DNA of 64,000 nucleotides from Cenococcum geophilum 1.58 (GCA_001692895.1 KV748183.1:1426001-1490000); one strand, 5' to 3'. Numbered from the stretch's first letter, positions 51,980 through 63,877 are shown. The notes: a model not told the origin generated them from the sequence alone. Made by a program: numbers and translations.

Positions 51980-53480
51980 TCTTTAGACGTCCTACAAGAT
52001 TGTCTTTACATAGCCTTTAGACGCATGTGCCCATCCACGGTGCAGAAATAGTTACGAGGACGCGAGCGAAACGATTGCGACTCAACCTGGTACAATGAGT
52101 TCGTAGTATCTTGCGTTTAAGCCTGACTTTCTTCCTAAGGATGCGGCGAAAGGGACAAAATGCCACTCAAGTCTTCAGCTATAAATAGACGGATTTTCAG
52201 GAAGTTGAGAAATTTACACTAAAGAAGCCTCAGTTTAAATGCGGTCTTAGTGATAACTCCATGCGGGCTTACAGAGTAACAACTTAAAGAGCCCTGGGCT
52301 TATCCGTTTCAATGCGGGGCGATAACACAAGGCATTTTCTAATGCAGTGGCAGGCCGAGCCACCACCACAGGAATCCAGTAGCATGGCGTCGAGTCTTTT
52401 GCAGCCGGCGGTTAGGCTTTCTCGTATTCGCCAGGTTCACGTGCCGCCGAAACAAGGCTAACACGGGGCATACTTGTCAGCTAATCCCTGCAACTAATCT
52501 CACAAACCTTAGTTGCTCCATGCACTGCCAGAATGGCTGCTGAAGGCCGTGCGCTCGCCAAGAGCTAATATAGCCAATCAGGTCGCTTACCAATGTAAGA
52601 TCTTTGCTCTCTGATTGGCTATATTAGCTCTTGGCAAGGTACGGCCTTTGGCAGCCATTCTGGCAGTGCATGGGATAGAAAGCCCCGTACACGATGCAGT
52701 CTGGTTGTCAATGCACAGTCTACCAGATTAGGGAATTTATGATGAAAGCCTCCTCTCCTAATAGAACCTTCTGAAGAGTCCATATTGGGTATAAGACACT
52801 ACACACGTACAATAGTCCACCTAGTCAATCAATACACTTCCTCTCCTTCTACCACCCTCAACATCTGGCCTAAACATTTTAATTGAACATCTTAAAGCGC
52901 TGCACAGATGTCCAGTGTGGGCCCACATCCCCCAAACCACCCAAATCCAGTATGGAGAATTCCTAGCCCGAACCACTTTGCGTCGTGCTGACCCAATAGC
53001 CTCGATACTGCGTTGGAGACAAAGTCGTCTGGCAAGGGCGGGTACGTCTTGTCTCCAGAACTCATTGTATATCCACCAGTGAATGGCGGTGGAAAAAGAA
53101 CAGATATAACCTTTCTGATGAGGACGGAAATGGAGTAGCGACCTTTGTGGACGAAGATAATCTAACTGCGGTCCGGTCTTGAGAGCAGGTGATGTAAGAA
53201 AGCTGGGTTCGACAGAGGGAAAGGGTGTCGTAGGGATTATTTTAACTAGGCTGCTAGGTAGATAATGAAGCTATAGTGCCGCTGTAGACGCTCGAAGGCT
53301 AAACTCTGTCGCGTTCTCGCTAAAGACGACGCTTGCTACAGTCGCTTCGGAAAAGGATGGGTTTATGTCAGAAACCATGATCAAGTACAGAAATTTACCG
53401 AATCCTCACCTGTTTGAACCACTTTTCTGTACCCGCGCATGACACCACCCATTGCCTTATTATTATCTTATATTTAAAGC
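51980..53480. other. Intergenic 1.5 kb with a palindromic element
   Basis: No gene supported. Contains the hairpin element at 52518-52673. From about 53480 the composition shifts to the eroded type. Confidence 0.5.
52518..52673. mobile_element. Palindromic miniature (foldback) element, 156 bp
   Basis: Almost the whole segment is one inverted repeat. The left arm starts CCATGCACTGCCAGAATGGC and the right arm ends with its complement. The arms are about 62 bp with a handful of mismatches around a loop of about 30 bp that includes GTCGCTTACC. The inner part GAGCTAATATAGCCAATCAG matches perfectly. No clear target duplication was found. Shape and size fit a foldback MITE or a decayed hairpin transposon. 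Confidence 0.75.
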
Positions 53481-54060
53481 CATGGGCAATCCCGCCTAGT
53501 CAACCGAATAGAAGTCGATTGTATAAGCTCTAATTAAGACCCGCGTTCCTTAATCTACTCTTTAACGCTAGAGGGCGAATTTAAAGAGGTATAGCTAGAT
53601 TAATCTACCAATTAGGGGGAATGGTAGGCTACTACTGCTTATAGATAAGGCTCTAGATATATAACGTTAGGTAGTAATATTAATGTTAATTTTATTAACA
53701 AACGCGTACTAATTAGGGCCTCTTTAAATACCTCTTATATGGCTCGGACGCCTATTTTAAAGAGATACTCTAGTTTTTATACGACGAATGTAATATAATA
53801 GTAGCACGAAGTATACTGTCGGCTAGATTAAAGCGAAGAAAATAGAGTAGAAAGGTTATAAGGATAATTGCGCAATAGCGTAATCTAGGCCTAAGGGACA
53901 ACTAGATTATTTAAATCTATAGCTATAGACGTAATTAGTTTATCTTTATTAACAAATTAGCTTATAACGAGAAGATAATAGATAGGAAGTATAGATAGGC
54001 GCTAATTAGTAAGCCCGCTAAAGGAATATCGGAATTAAAGAGATCTAAAAGATGGAGCTT
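53480..54060. other. RIP-eroded block
   Basis: TA-rich, stop-dense sequence with no readable family, directly left of the 1.6-kb TIR element. Confidence 0.55.
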
Positions 54061-54289
54061 ACATCAGGAAAAAAAATTTTGGCCCCGTTGTTGCAAGCGA
54101 AAATCGGGGTCTGCAAAACCTGCGTAAGTCGCAATTTTGGCAATTTGCTACAAACATATAGGCTACCTATGCACGCGCCTGGCCTATCTATGTGTTTATA
54201 GCAAATTGCCAAAATTGCGACTTACGCAGACCCCGATTTTCGCTTGCAACAACGTGCCCAAATTTTTTTTTCCTGATGGCCAGAGGCTC

Positions 54290-54735
54290 TGCACGAGGCT
54301 CTACATAAAGCTCTGCATAAAGCTCTGCACGAAGCTCTGCCGACGAAGCTTCTTGCACGAAGCTCTGCACGAAGCTCTGCACGGAAGCTCTACACGAAGC
54401 TCTACACGAGAAGCTCTTACACGAAGCTCTACACGAAGCTTTGCACGAGGCTCTACGGGGCTCTACACGAAGCTCTGCGTACTAAGGGCTCTGCATGAGG
54501 CTCTACCACGAAGCTCTGCACGAAGCTCTACACGAAGCTCTGCACGGAAGCTCTACACGAAGCTCTACCACGAAGCGTCTACACGAAGCTCTACACGAAA
54601 GCTCTACACGAAGCTCTGCACAAAGCTCTACGAAGCTCTACACGAAGCTCTACATATAGAGGCTCTGCACGAGGCTCTGCGCGGAAGCTCTGCGTACAGA
54701 GGCTCTAGCACGAAGCTCTACACAAAGCCTTTGTG
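54290..54735. repeat. 12-bp satellite array (unit about GAAGCTCTACAC)
   Basis: Roughly 35 units of a 12-bp sequence GAAGCTCT(A/G)CAC, with single-base gains and a few variant units. Because 12 is a multiple of 3 and the unit has no stop, the + strand stays open as a 231-codon frame of repeated four-residue words. That is a by-product of the repeat, not a gene. Confidence 0.9.
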
Positions 54736-55069
54736 TGTGCGCGTGACACACTACTATCGGGTCCCCGCCTATATTCCCGATAGCCTCTACACGTGCCTCT
54801 GCCAAGTATACCCCTATATAACACCTAGGTAGCCACCTCATTTTTTTACCCTTCCTTACATCCTCCCTACCCTAGGAAGACACCAGAACGACAGCCAGCA
54901 GACGACCGTCGCCGGAGGCCAGATGACCGTCGCCAGAGCTAGACGACCGTTCGTCATCGCCACACGACCGTCGCCAGAGCCACACGACAACCGTTCAAAC
55001 GACCAGCCCAGCGAACACGATAAACGATTCGATTCGATCGATCGAATCAAGGTGACATAGACAGGTAGG

Positions 55070-55235
55070 CACAGACAGGTAGGGACACAGATAGGTAGGC
55101 ATAAGACGGGTAGGTAATAGACCGGACGGACAGACAGGTAGGTAGGGCAAGCAGGCAGGTAGGCAGGTAGGTAGGCAGGCAGGCAGGCAGGTAAGGCAGG
55201 TAGGTAGGCAGGCAGGCAGGTAGGTAGGTAGATAA
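55070..55235. repeat. GGTA/GGCA microsatellite
   Basis: Runs of GGTA and GGCA tetramers, with a looser GACAGGTAGG phrase at the left side. Inside the 1.6-kb TIR element. Confidence 0.85.
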
Positions 55236-55389
55236 TTTAGAGCCTCTGCGAGAGGCTTCCCCCTTAACGCCTAAAGTAGATAGCTCTACATTTTATATAG
55301 TTATAATATAAATATATTTAAAAGTATATTATAGAAATCTATGGGAATATATGATAATTTGGATATTATATAATATAATTATAATTTAT

Positions 55390-55495
55390 ATAGTTACAAT
55401 TTGTACAGTTTTTACAATTTGTACAGTTTTTATAATTTGTACAGTTTTTACAATTCGTACAGTTTGTACAATTCGTACAGTTTACGCACTATTTA
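55390..55495. repeat. Tandem array, unit about ACAATTTGTACAGTTT
   Basis: Six to seven units of 14-16 bp, each containing the palindrome-like core TTGTACAG or TCGTACAG. Inside the 1.6-kb TIR element. Confidence 0.85.
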
Positions 55496-55666
55496 TTTAT
55501 AGGGTAGCGTTTTGCCGTAATTTGCTATTAGATGCTGCAAACTTATTACAAAACGTGCGTTTTACGCAAATTGCTATCAACCATATACATCTGCCGCGAT
55601 CGTACGGTTTGCGGCAAATTGCCGCAAACCGCAACAACGACCCCAAAAAAAAAAATTCCTGATGTA

Positions 55667-56225
55667 CTGCCAGCATATACCTATTAGGGCTATATGCCTA
55701 GCTAGCTAATACACTAGGGCGCTATTAATGGGCTAATGTTTATTAAGTGGATAAAGAATAAGGTTCTTACTTGTATATAGCCTTATTTATAGCCTTATTT
55801 AGTTCTAATAATAAGTAATGCGTTAATCTATCGCAATAAGGTATATAGTATCTATAAAGGATAGGTGTTTAATACTATTACTTACTTAACCTAGGAAGTT
55901 TAACGCCTCTACGATACTGCTAGTATTAGGCTTAAATATCTTCCTCCTTACTTACCCAATTTTAATCTAATTAAAGCTTCTTTTTATAACTTAAAGTAGT
56001 AGCTACATGCTTATTAATTTAAAGCTAAACTATAGAATAACTTTAGTAACTTTTTAAGCCACGCGGTAGAGTAATAAGGATTTAATAAGAGGGCAAAAGG
56101 CCATTTCTTATAGGCAGGAATTAAGAGGTAGTATAAAAAGGATAAGGTCTAGTCTTTTATAATATATCTATATAGGGTGCTTACTAATTAAGACGTTAAG
56201 TAAGGCCTCTACTGTAGTATTATGT
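55667..56225. other. RIP-eroded block
   Basis: TA-rich, stop-dense, no readable family. It probably continues the block left of the TIR element, which would therefore be a later insertion into already eroded DNA. Confidence 0.5.
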
Positions 56226-56231
56226 CAGGGC

Positions 56232-56370
56232 ACTGAGCAGGCTGATGGAATGATACATATGATACTCTATGAGGAAGAATCTCAGAGGCTCGAAGGCCCC
56301 GAGAAGATATCTACACGATGGCCCGCGCGCTGTCACGTGACACGTCGCTGAGCTCAAAGAGACTGCCCAA
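56232..56370. repeat. Dispersed repeat copy (partner of 45283-45400)
   Basis: Shares the ordered words CACTGA, AAGAATCT, CGAGAAGATATCTACA and GAGCTCAAA with the copy near 45300. It is not RIP-eroded. It lies about 0.9 kb from a minus-strand copia remnant and could be part of its LTR, which is a guess. Confidence 0.5.
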
Positions 56371-56558
56371 GTACCCCCCCCCTACCAACACACCCCCCCA
56401 GGCTCTATGAGCTCTAGCGAATAGGAAACTCCTCCGGGATGACTATACCATACTCCGTAAGGTTGTGGTTAATAGGTAGGGGTAGTACAAGTAGTAAGAA
56501 ATGAAATTGGGAAAATGGAAATTTCGAATATCGACGACGCTCGATCGCCCGTCTCCCA

Positions 56559-57159
56559 TTACCTCAGCGAGCTCAGACGTGAATTTGATTGGAGCGGATG
56601 TTCCTTCGGCCCGTCAACAAGTTGACTAACATCCACCAAAATCACGTCTGAGAGCGTTTGGCGAGTTTTGTTAAAAGCATAAGCAAAAATCTTAGTTTTG
56701 GCAATTTTATAAGGGGATTTCCTCCACGACATAATAAAATAAAGTCTCTAAAAGTTAATACATAAATTTTAGGGCGCTACTTTATACATCAAAGGGCTTT
56801 AAATTGCATTATCCCCTCCCGAATCTGAGATTAATTTCGTTAAAGTTAAAATTCCTGTTGTTAAAAGCATAAGCACTTTTTGTATAGGCCCGTACGGGCC
56901 CATATAAAAATATAAAAAGCCTAAAATCTCATAATCTATAGAGCTCAATCTCCTGAGTAATTTGATATAATTTTTACCTTAAAATATGTTGTGGGGATGT
57001 TGATTAATTTTGTTGGGGTTTGTGAGTTTTCCTTACTAAAAATGCTTATGTTTCCATACAAATCTCGCCAAAGTGCCTCAGACCAAGAAATCGATCAAAT
57101 ATCCGAAGGAGATTAGCGCGCCAGCGCAATCGATTTCTTAGTCTGAGCTTCTGAGGTAA
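56559..57159. mobile_element. MULE-like non-autonomous element, 9-bp target duplication
   Basis: The ends are TTACCTCAGCGAGCTCAGAC and the inverse of TTACCTCAGAAGCTCAGAC. The flanks carry an exact direct 9-bp repeat, CGTCTCCCA (56550-56558 and 57160-57168). A 9-bp duplication and long imperfect TIRs fit Mutator-like elements. Each TIR is about 120 bp and contains its own internal hairpin: left CTCAGACGTG with CACGTCTGAG, right CTCAGACCAAGAAATCGAT with its inverse. TIR similarity extends inward through CTCGCCAAA and TGCTTATG. The middle is AT-rich and non-coding. Confidence 0.75.
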
Positions 57160-57246
57160 CGTCTCCCATGCTGAAAAGTAGTATTAGTAAGCTTTTGAAA
57201 TTTGGAACTGAGTCGATTGACATCAATTCCGAGGTTCCGCCGGTCG

Positions 57247-57604
57247 TAGTATGATTTCCTAATTAGGCCTAGGTGACCCAGGAGACTTTGGTGACTCCGA
57301 CACCTATCTTGAACGCCTCATGGGCGACTTTTGGTAGAGCCTTCGTCAAGCCGTCTGCTGGCTGGTCCACGCCCGGTATATGGTGTAGTTCAATCCTGCC
57401 CTGTTCGATATCATCCTTGATCTTGCAGAGCTTGATATCCGCATGGCGCTCTTTCAGCACCGGTCGCTCGCCCTTGGTGAGTGCTTGAACGTTCGCACTG
57501 TCCGTGTAGATCTGAACTGGAGCTAGATCCGTGCCGTTGTAGCCAAGGGCTCTTAGGAAGGTCGTGATCTTGATCGCTTCTTGTGCTGCCGATTTGATCG
57601 CTAG
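57247..57604 (-). mobile_element. Ty1/copia remnant, RNase H end
   Basis: Minus-strand coding remnant with HADIKLCKIKDDIEQGRIEL followed by HHIPGVDQPADGLTKALPK, the characteristic end of copia pol (RNase H). It keeps good composition and is not strongly RIP-eroded. On its upstream side it is cut off exactly where the next LTR begins (57605), so the rest of pol is not next to it in this window. It is a fragment and cannot move. Confidence 0.85.
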
Positions 57605-57775
57605 TGTCGACCGTGACGGGTACTGTTAGACATCAGCTTCAGATTTGTCTCGACCTGGTTTTAATCTAGTTTCACCGATTCTCTAGGGACCCCTGTGGGG
57701 GGTACTACCTCATGTATATATAGTCTTTTTCCTTCATAGTTTGAATAGACAGAGTCCTTAATCTTACCTTATAAT
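57605..57775 (+). repeat. 5' LTR of the eroded copia element
   Basis: Begins TGTCGACCGTGACGGG. The same sequence, more eroded, recurs at 62589. The exact inner border is uncertain by about 15 bp because the 3' copy is interrupted. Confidence 0.8.
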
Positions 57776-60700
57776 TGGTGCACGGACTACTGATTAACAG
57801 TTATGAGCCCGGGTGACTTGCTATATTGCACCTATTAATTTAATTGACCCTATCCCTTATTAAATACTTTATTTGTCCTTGTAAGTACCTTTTAATATGA
57901 CTTCTTAAGCTACCCAAGCTGTTACTATAACGGTGATATTATCGAACTAAGCCGATTGGGATGAATGGATTAACCTTATTAGGCTTTAAGCTTGAATAGG
58001 AGACGTATAGGAATATGTTGACCCCTTAACTAAATAGAATTAGTTGCCCTGTTTGCTTGAACCAGTTTTTCCTAGGCCTTAAGATGTGAAGATAGGAACG
58101 ACCTTATATGTAGCTCTCTCTAAGGACGAGAAGGACAAGCTTTAAATTCTCTGTAAGAGGTATAAGATAGTAAAGAAGGAATATAAGAAGTAGAAGGCAG
58201 CTTTGACCTCCCTACGAAGCTATATCACTGGTGTAGTGGCTAGGAACCTTAATACCTATATACTGGGTATTAACTCGGTATATGACATCCTGGTGGCTCT
58301 TAAGGAGAGGGTTGCCCCTACTGATATAGCATATAAGTTGTACCTATCCACTTAATATACTAAGGTTAAAAAGGGCCTAAAGAACCAGAACTTTAAGGCC
58401 TGGCTATAGTAGTAGGAGAAGATATATAACGACTGCAAAAAGATTAAATTGCCAGACGTAAATGGCGACTAAGTAATTAGAGACTTTCTGCTAGCTATAG
58501 AGCTAGCATTACCAAACTAGGCTTTGATGTGGAGGGTTAAATTTAATAAATATGACTGGGCCAGTGACTAGATAATATCTATAGATTGACTAGTTAAAAT
58601 ATATTAGAATTATTAACGAATAGAGACTGCCTAAAAGAGAAAGGATTAACTTAGCGCTAATGTAGTAGGCTTTTAGGGCAAGTTAATTAACGGATTTTAT
58701 AAAGACGAGGCTTTTAAGGATAAGGCTCCTAAGGATAAGGTCCCTATTATACTATTTAGGATATTAAAGAAGAAAGATACCCTAATATGCTACTGCAGAG
58801 ATATTTACTGGTTTCCGGATTGTCCTTATATTAATAAATCGGTTTAATTAAAGGATTGGAAATCTAATAAAGCTATAGCTATAAAAGTTAAGGAAAGGAT
58901 TGTAAGTGTATTAGATTAGACTAAGTTAAAGATTAAGAAGATAAGGAAGGAGGCTTTAGGTAAGGAAGCTTTATAAAAGGAAGCTGTATGGAACCTAGAC
59001 GGAAGTTAAAAGGAAGATAACTATGGTATTTTTACTGTATACTAAGTAGGCGCCTATAATATAGGTTCTAACTATAAGCTGTGTAATAGCGTTATTCTTA
59101 ATAACGGAACCACGATATACGTTATTAATGATTAATTGAGATTTATTGACGAGCTCTAACTAAGTAATAACTTTATATACGCCGGAATAGGCCTAGATTT
59201 AGTTAAGGGTATAGGGATGGTAGTAGTTATAATCTAGACGCTAATAGGACTTAAGAGGATCCTACTAGCTAATGCAGTATATATACTAGCGTTTTATATA
59301 AATTTGGCCTATCTAGATAGGTTTAACGATAAGAATATATAGTAGGACAATAAAAAGAACCTACTATATTATAAAGACGATTATAAGACATTCGCCTATT
59401 GTGGGCGATATTGTAACTAAAATATGCTTAAATATAATAAGCTAAAAGCCTTATTTGCAATCTAATCGCGAGACCCCCTTCCTAATTAAGAAGTAGTAGG
59501 AAGGCTTTAGTATAAGAGACTAGGTCATGCAGGACTTAACGCGATTAAGTATCTACCTTAGGAGGTAGGTAATGCGAAGCTTTAAGGACTAGCGACAATT
59601 AAATGTAAATCCTATGCTGTTAGCAAGGCTTATGAAATTGTATTAAGAAGAGTACCTACTAATAAGGTAACGAGGCCCTTTTACTAAGTGTATATTGACT
59701 TATTCTAGGAGATTATGGCGTATAACGGTTATAAATAGATGATATATTTCTATGACGAATTTCTATAAATAAATGAGGTGGAGACCTTTGCCCGAAAGTT
59801 ATTGTTGATGTAAGTAATTATACGATATTTAAACAGGGTGAAGCGTTGATATAATTAGAAGATTATGGTTATCCGAGTTAATGGCGAGATCTCCCTTAAT
59901 GGCGACTTCTATAGTTGGATAAACTAAAAAGGAATTATGGTGGAGTAATTGGCTCTATATACGAAGTCTTAAAATGGTTCTACTAAACGTTTTAGGGGGG
60001 GTAATTATTATTAAGTCTTGTTGTATGCGAATTAAAGCTTAATTACTAGAAGAGCTCTAGCTAGAGATTATTAGAGCTATAGCGTATTTAATTAATCGGA
60101 CACTAAACGCCTAGCTTAGCTGGATGACACCTTTTAAGAAGCTTTAGTTAGCACTAGGGCTCTCGCCATTAAAGCTAAATATAGCTTATTTATATATATA
60201 CGGCTATAGAGCTTATCTGCTTAAATATAACCTTCTATACACTTAAAAGCTTAAGCTAAGAGCTTATATTAGATACCTAGTTAGGTACTAGTTAATAAAT
60301 ATTTTTAGGGTCTATATACCTAGCGAAAAGAAGGTAATTTAAATAAGAGACGTGACATTTAATAAGCAGTTGCTCTATAATAATGGTTAGCTAAATCTTG
60401 CGAATCTGCTCTAAAAACGCGCTAATTAAATTTTGGAGGTAATTAATATGTTATATATTAATAGGACGCTTTAGGAAGAGCTTAATAAAACGTTAGATAA
60501 GGACAACGAGACTTTAGATAAGATTTAAGTGGAAAACAGTGGAAATTAATAGGCAGATTTTAGTGGAAATTAAGACTAAGTGACCGATTAAGATGATGAC
60601 GTAGTAAGCTTATAAACCTTAAAGGACGATTTTCTACCTGCCCTTTCTACCCTAGATAAGACGCTAGAACCTTAGTTAATTTCTACTAAAGAATCCTTAA

Positions 60701-62588
60701 GCTCCTTAGCTCCCTCTACCCGTTAACGACTGTATTATAAATATATACCTATAGAGGATGACTTAAAGGATAAAGATAGCGCAGCTGTTAAGGAAGACAA
60801 TATTATAAAAGGTAAATGATTAAGGAGGCTACCTAAACGATATATAGCTTATTTGACTTACCTTAAGGAGGTAGATAGCTTTAAAGCGCTTTAGGTAGCC
60901 TTCTATATAGGCCTAAAATATTATAGAAAAATCTATTATAATAAGTTACTACCTCCGCCTAAGAACTGGAAGGAGCTTATAAGACACTAGTATAGGGAAG
61001 ATTTCCTTACTACTGCTATAAAAGAGTATACTAACCTAGAGGGTTGTGGAACATTTAAGGTTATAGATAAGACTCCGTTAGTTAAAATAGTGCCTACTAC
61101 TTAGAGATTTACCTATAAAACGGATACTAACGGATATTTAATAAAGTTTAAGGCACGACTCTGTATAAGAGGCGATCTATAAGAGTTAATATATAAGGAT
61201 ACCTATGCGGTGACTTTAGCAGCCAAGGTCTTTAGGGCTCTTATAGCAGTTATTATAGTATTTAATTTAGACGTTTAGTAGGGCGACGCTGTTAACGCGT
61301 TTGTAAATAGCTTAATTAACGAAATAGTTTATATTAAGTATCTAGATGGATTTATTATTAAGGGTAAATGTCTATTACTACGTAGAGCTCTCTATGGACT
61401 TTAATAATTGCTATGTCTTTAGTATAATAACTTAAGTTAGGAACTGACTAAATTAGGGTTAAAGCCTGTTAGCGGAGAGCTGTGTCTCTACTATAACAAT
61501 CGGCTAATTATATTCTTTTATATAGATGATATCTATGCTGTAAGCACTAAGGAGAACTAGTTAGAGCTTTTAAGCTTTAAGACTGCGCTTATAAAGAAAT
61601 ATAAGATAAAGGACCTAGGTAAACTATCCTAGTTTTTAGGAATTTAAGTCTTAAGAGATAGGAGTTAGAGGAAGCTATAGCTTTGTTAAGACTTCTATAT
61701 TAAAAAGATTGCTAATAACTTTTATTTAACTAATATACGCTTAGTTAGTATACCTATAAGTACTAATAGGCTCCTACCAAACCCGGAGGAAGCTTTAAAT
61801 TAAGACACCTACGTCTACTAGAGGATAATTGGATTACTTCTTTATATGACCTATATTATAAGACCTAATGCAGCTTAAGCTTTAAGTAAGCTATTAGAAT
61901 TTCTACAAAATCTTTTACCCCTCTATAACGCCGTAGCTTGTTAAGTAATTGCCTACCTCTATTAAATGAGGACTCTTGCGATTAAATACTTAGGATATAG
62001 TATAGGGAGTTAAGTCTTTATGGGAGTAAGTAACGCAGCGTTTAGAGATAACTTAATAAGTAGATGTAGTACGGAAGGATATTTGTTTACCCTATTTAGG
62101 GGACTAATTAACTGGCGCTCTACTAAGTAGATGTTAGTAATAAAGTTAAGCACTAAGGTAGAGCTTATGGCTCTGTTATATATAGGCACGGAATTAATTT
62201 AGTGGAGTTGCTTCTTTAAAGAAATCGGATTAACCTTAGATGATAGGTAGACGATTAACTATGATAATCTATAGACGATTTAACTGCTTATAAAAGACGG
62301 ACTAGAGCTATTTATGAAGCTCCGATATGTTGATATATACTACTACTAGTTACGTTAAGAGGTACGTGACGATTAAATTAAGATTAATTGGATGCCTACT
62401 GCAGTAATGGTAGTAGATGGCCTAACTAAAGCTCTACTAAGGCAGAAGTATAAGATATTTGTTTATTAATTGAACCTGGTTAATATTAAGGAGAGGATCT
62501 AAATTAATAAAGGTAAATTTGACTTAATACTATACCAAGACTTATGATATAGCTTTGACCTATAGGATAGCTTAAAGCTGGGGGGGTA

Positions 62589-62744
62589 TATTGACCGTGA
62601 CGGGTACTGTTAGATATTAGCTTTAGATTTGTCTTAACCTGGTTTTAATTTAGTTTTACCGATTCTCTAGGGACCCCTATGGGGGGTACTACCTCATGTA
62701 TATATAGTCTTTTTCCTTCATAGTTTGAATAGACAGAGTCCTTA
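62589..62744 (+). repeat. 3' LTR of the eroded copia element, interrupted
   Basis: Matches 57605-57760 at the same length, with differences of RIP type. Its last bases lie beyond the younger LTR element inserted at 62745 and are outside the window. Confidence 0.8.
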
Positions 62745-62915
62745 TGTCGACCTGAGTCGGGTGTCATGCCGCCGACTCAGTTACCTACTCCTTGACTCGG
62801 TCACCGACTCAGTCACCGACTCCCTATTACGTACCCCCCCCCTGTACCTGCATCTACCTTATGTATATATAGCCTCTTTTTCTTCATAGATCAATCGAGA
62901 CACGAGTTCTTCTTT
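62745..62915 (+). repeat. 5' LTR of the young element
   Basis: Starts TGTCGACCTGAGTCGGGTG and contains a block of CGACTC / GACTCAGT / GACTCGGT words and a C run. The inner border is estimated by analogy with the neighbouring copia LTR. Confidence 0.75.
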
Positions 62916-63149
62916 TCTTATAATCGGTGCACGGACTTCCGATTGACAGTTATGAGCCCGGGGTTGTTTCCTATGCGCCAATTATTCTTTTAATCAGCTG
63001 TTCCTACAGGCTCGTGTCCGGGTACTTCAGTCATTAACGTACTCGTGATTACCTTTACATTAAACGACGTCCTTCCACCAATATTACGACCGACGATGCC
63101 TACAGTGCCACAGCTAGTAGAGCGCGCCAGAGACGAGACAGCCAGACAC

Positions 63150-63240
63150 AAGGCAGGTGCCAGGAGCTAGACACGAGGCAGCAGAGCCAGACACGAGGCA
63201 GGTGCCGGGTGCTAGACACGAGGCAAGAGTCAGAGACGAA
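63150..63240. repeat. Tandem repeat with GACACGAGGCA words
   Basis: GACACGAGGCA recurs at short, uneven intervals together with AGGTGCC and GAGCCA. Inside the young LTR element. Confidence 0.8.
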
Positions 63241-63364
63241 GCCGCTTAAGAGTTTAAGCTTGTGGGGCAGCGACCCAGTATCAGATAGGACCAGACGCTG
63301 GCACCGTACTGCTAAGGACCGACAAGACTCCGCGCCGATTTGCCTACGGATACCAGCCAGTCGC

Positions 63365-63590
63365 TAGCATCGTACTGCTATTTTACCTCGGAGCTAGCAC
63401 CTTACTGCTACGTTATCGTAAAGCTGGCGCATTGCCGCTTTTACCCAGAGCTTGCACCTTACTGCTACGTTATCGTAAAGCTGGCGCATTGCCGCTTTAC
63501 CCCAGAGCTGGCACGTTGCCGCTTTTACCTAGAGCTTGCACCTTACTGCTATGTTATATCGACGCTAGCACCGTACTGCTAAGGACAAGA
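63365..63590. repeat. 57-bp tandem repeat
   Basis: The unit contains GCACCTTACTGCTACGTTAT and CTGGCGCATTGCCGCTTT. Two full copies are spaced 57 bp apart, with partial copies on both sides. It keeps short + strand frames open, which are not genes. Confidence 0.85.
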
Positions 63591-63877
63591 CAACAACCGA
63601 GCTACTACGGCGTAGCTGGATATTAGATAGACAATTAATGGACAGCATAGGAGGATCTAGGCATAGATGGACGATTGCTGAACTGTATACAAGGATCTAA
63701 ACACCAGTACGGCTAGCATTAACCGGACGAAGACTGACAACGTGGCTGCTGACCTGCGGCCTTATCAACAAAGTTGGCCTATATATGGCCTTACCGACGA
63801 TATCCTATCTGAGATTTGGATTTGGATTTGATTTTGATTATCAGCTTGAGCAGCACTGCTGCTAAGCTGGGAGGGTG

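Larger units (their letters stand above)
54062..55664. mobile_element. 1.6-kb non-coding TIR element with TA target duplication, filled with satellites
   Basis: The left end reads CATCAGGAAAAAAAATTTTG and then CGTTGTTGC. The right end is the reverse: GCAACAACGACCCC, a run of A, then TTCCTGATG. Both are bordered by TA (54060-54061 and 55665-55666), as for a Tc1/mariner-like insertion. The left end is itself a foldback: 54062-54160 is repeated inverted at about 54178-54279, sharing AAGCGAAAATCGGGGTCTGC and GTAAGTCGCAATTTTGGCAA. Inside lie a 12-bp satellite, GGTA/GGCA microsatellites and a 15-17 bp array (listed). No transposase is present. The element is far less RIP-eroded than the DNA on either side. 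The TIR and TA reading is good; the superfamily is inferred. Confidence 0.68.
57605..62744 (+). mobile_element. Broken Ty1/copia LTR element, heavily RIP-eroded
   Basis: The 5' LTR starts at 57605 and a matching 3' LTR at 62589, with equal spacing and no length change over the 156 bp that can be compared. A purine-rich tract (AAAGCTGGGGGGG) lies directly before the 3' LTR. Between them, copia-type parts are recognisable in the usual order on the + strand: gag-like part (about 58000-59000), integrase region (about 59450-60400), reverse transcriptase (about 61000-61750) and RNase H (about 61950-62460). It is broken by very many (dozens of) RIP-type changes. The interior and 3' LTR are eroded while the 5' LTR is much less so. 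It inserted into the older copia remnant on its left and was itself hit by the younger element on its right. Old and dead. Confidence 0.85.

Noticed and set aside
54062-54279. Left foldback read as an independent 216-bp MITE
   Set aside because: Its right edge lacks the TA border, while the matching end at 55664 has it. The larger element explains both ends better.
54137-54832. 231-codon open frame on the + strand with repeated STRSS/KLYT/EALH words
   Set aside because: Direct product of the stop-free 12-bp satellite. No domain, and the frame drifts between three repeat translations.
63340-63626. Open frames with repeated APYCYVIVKLAH-type words
   Set aside because: They follow from the 57-bp tandem repeat inside a non-coding LTR element.
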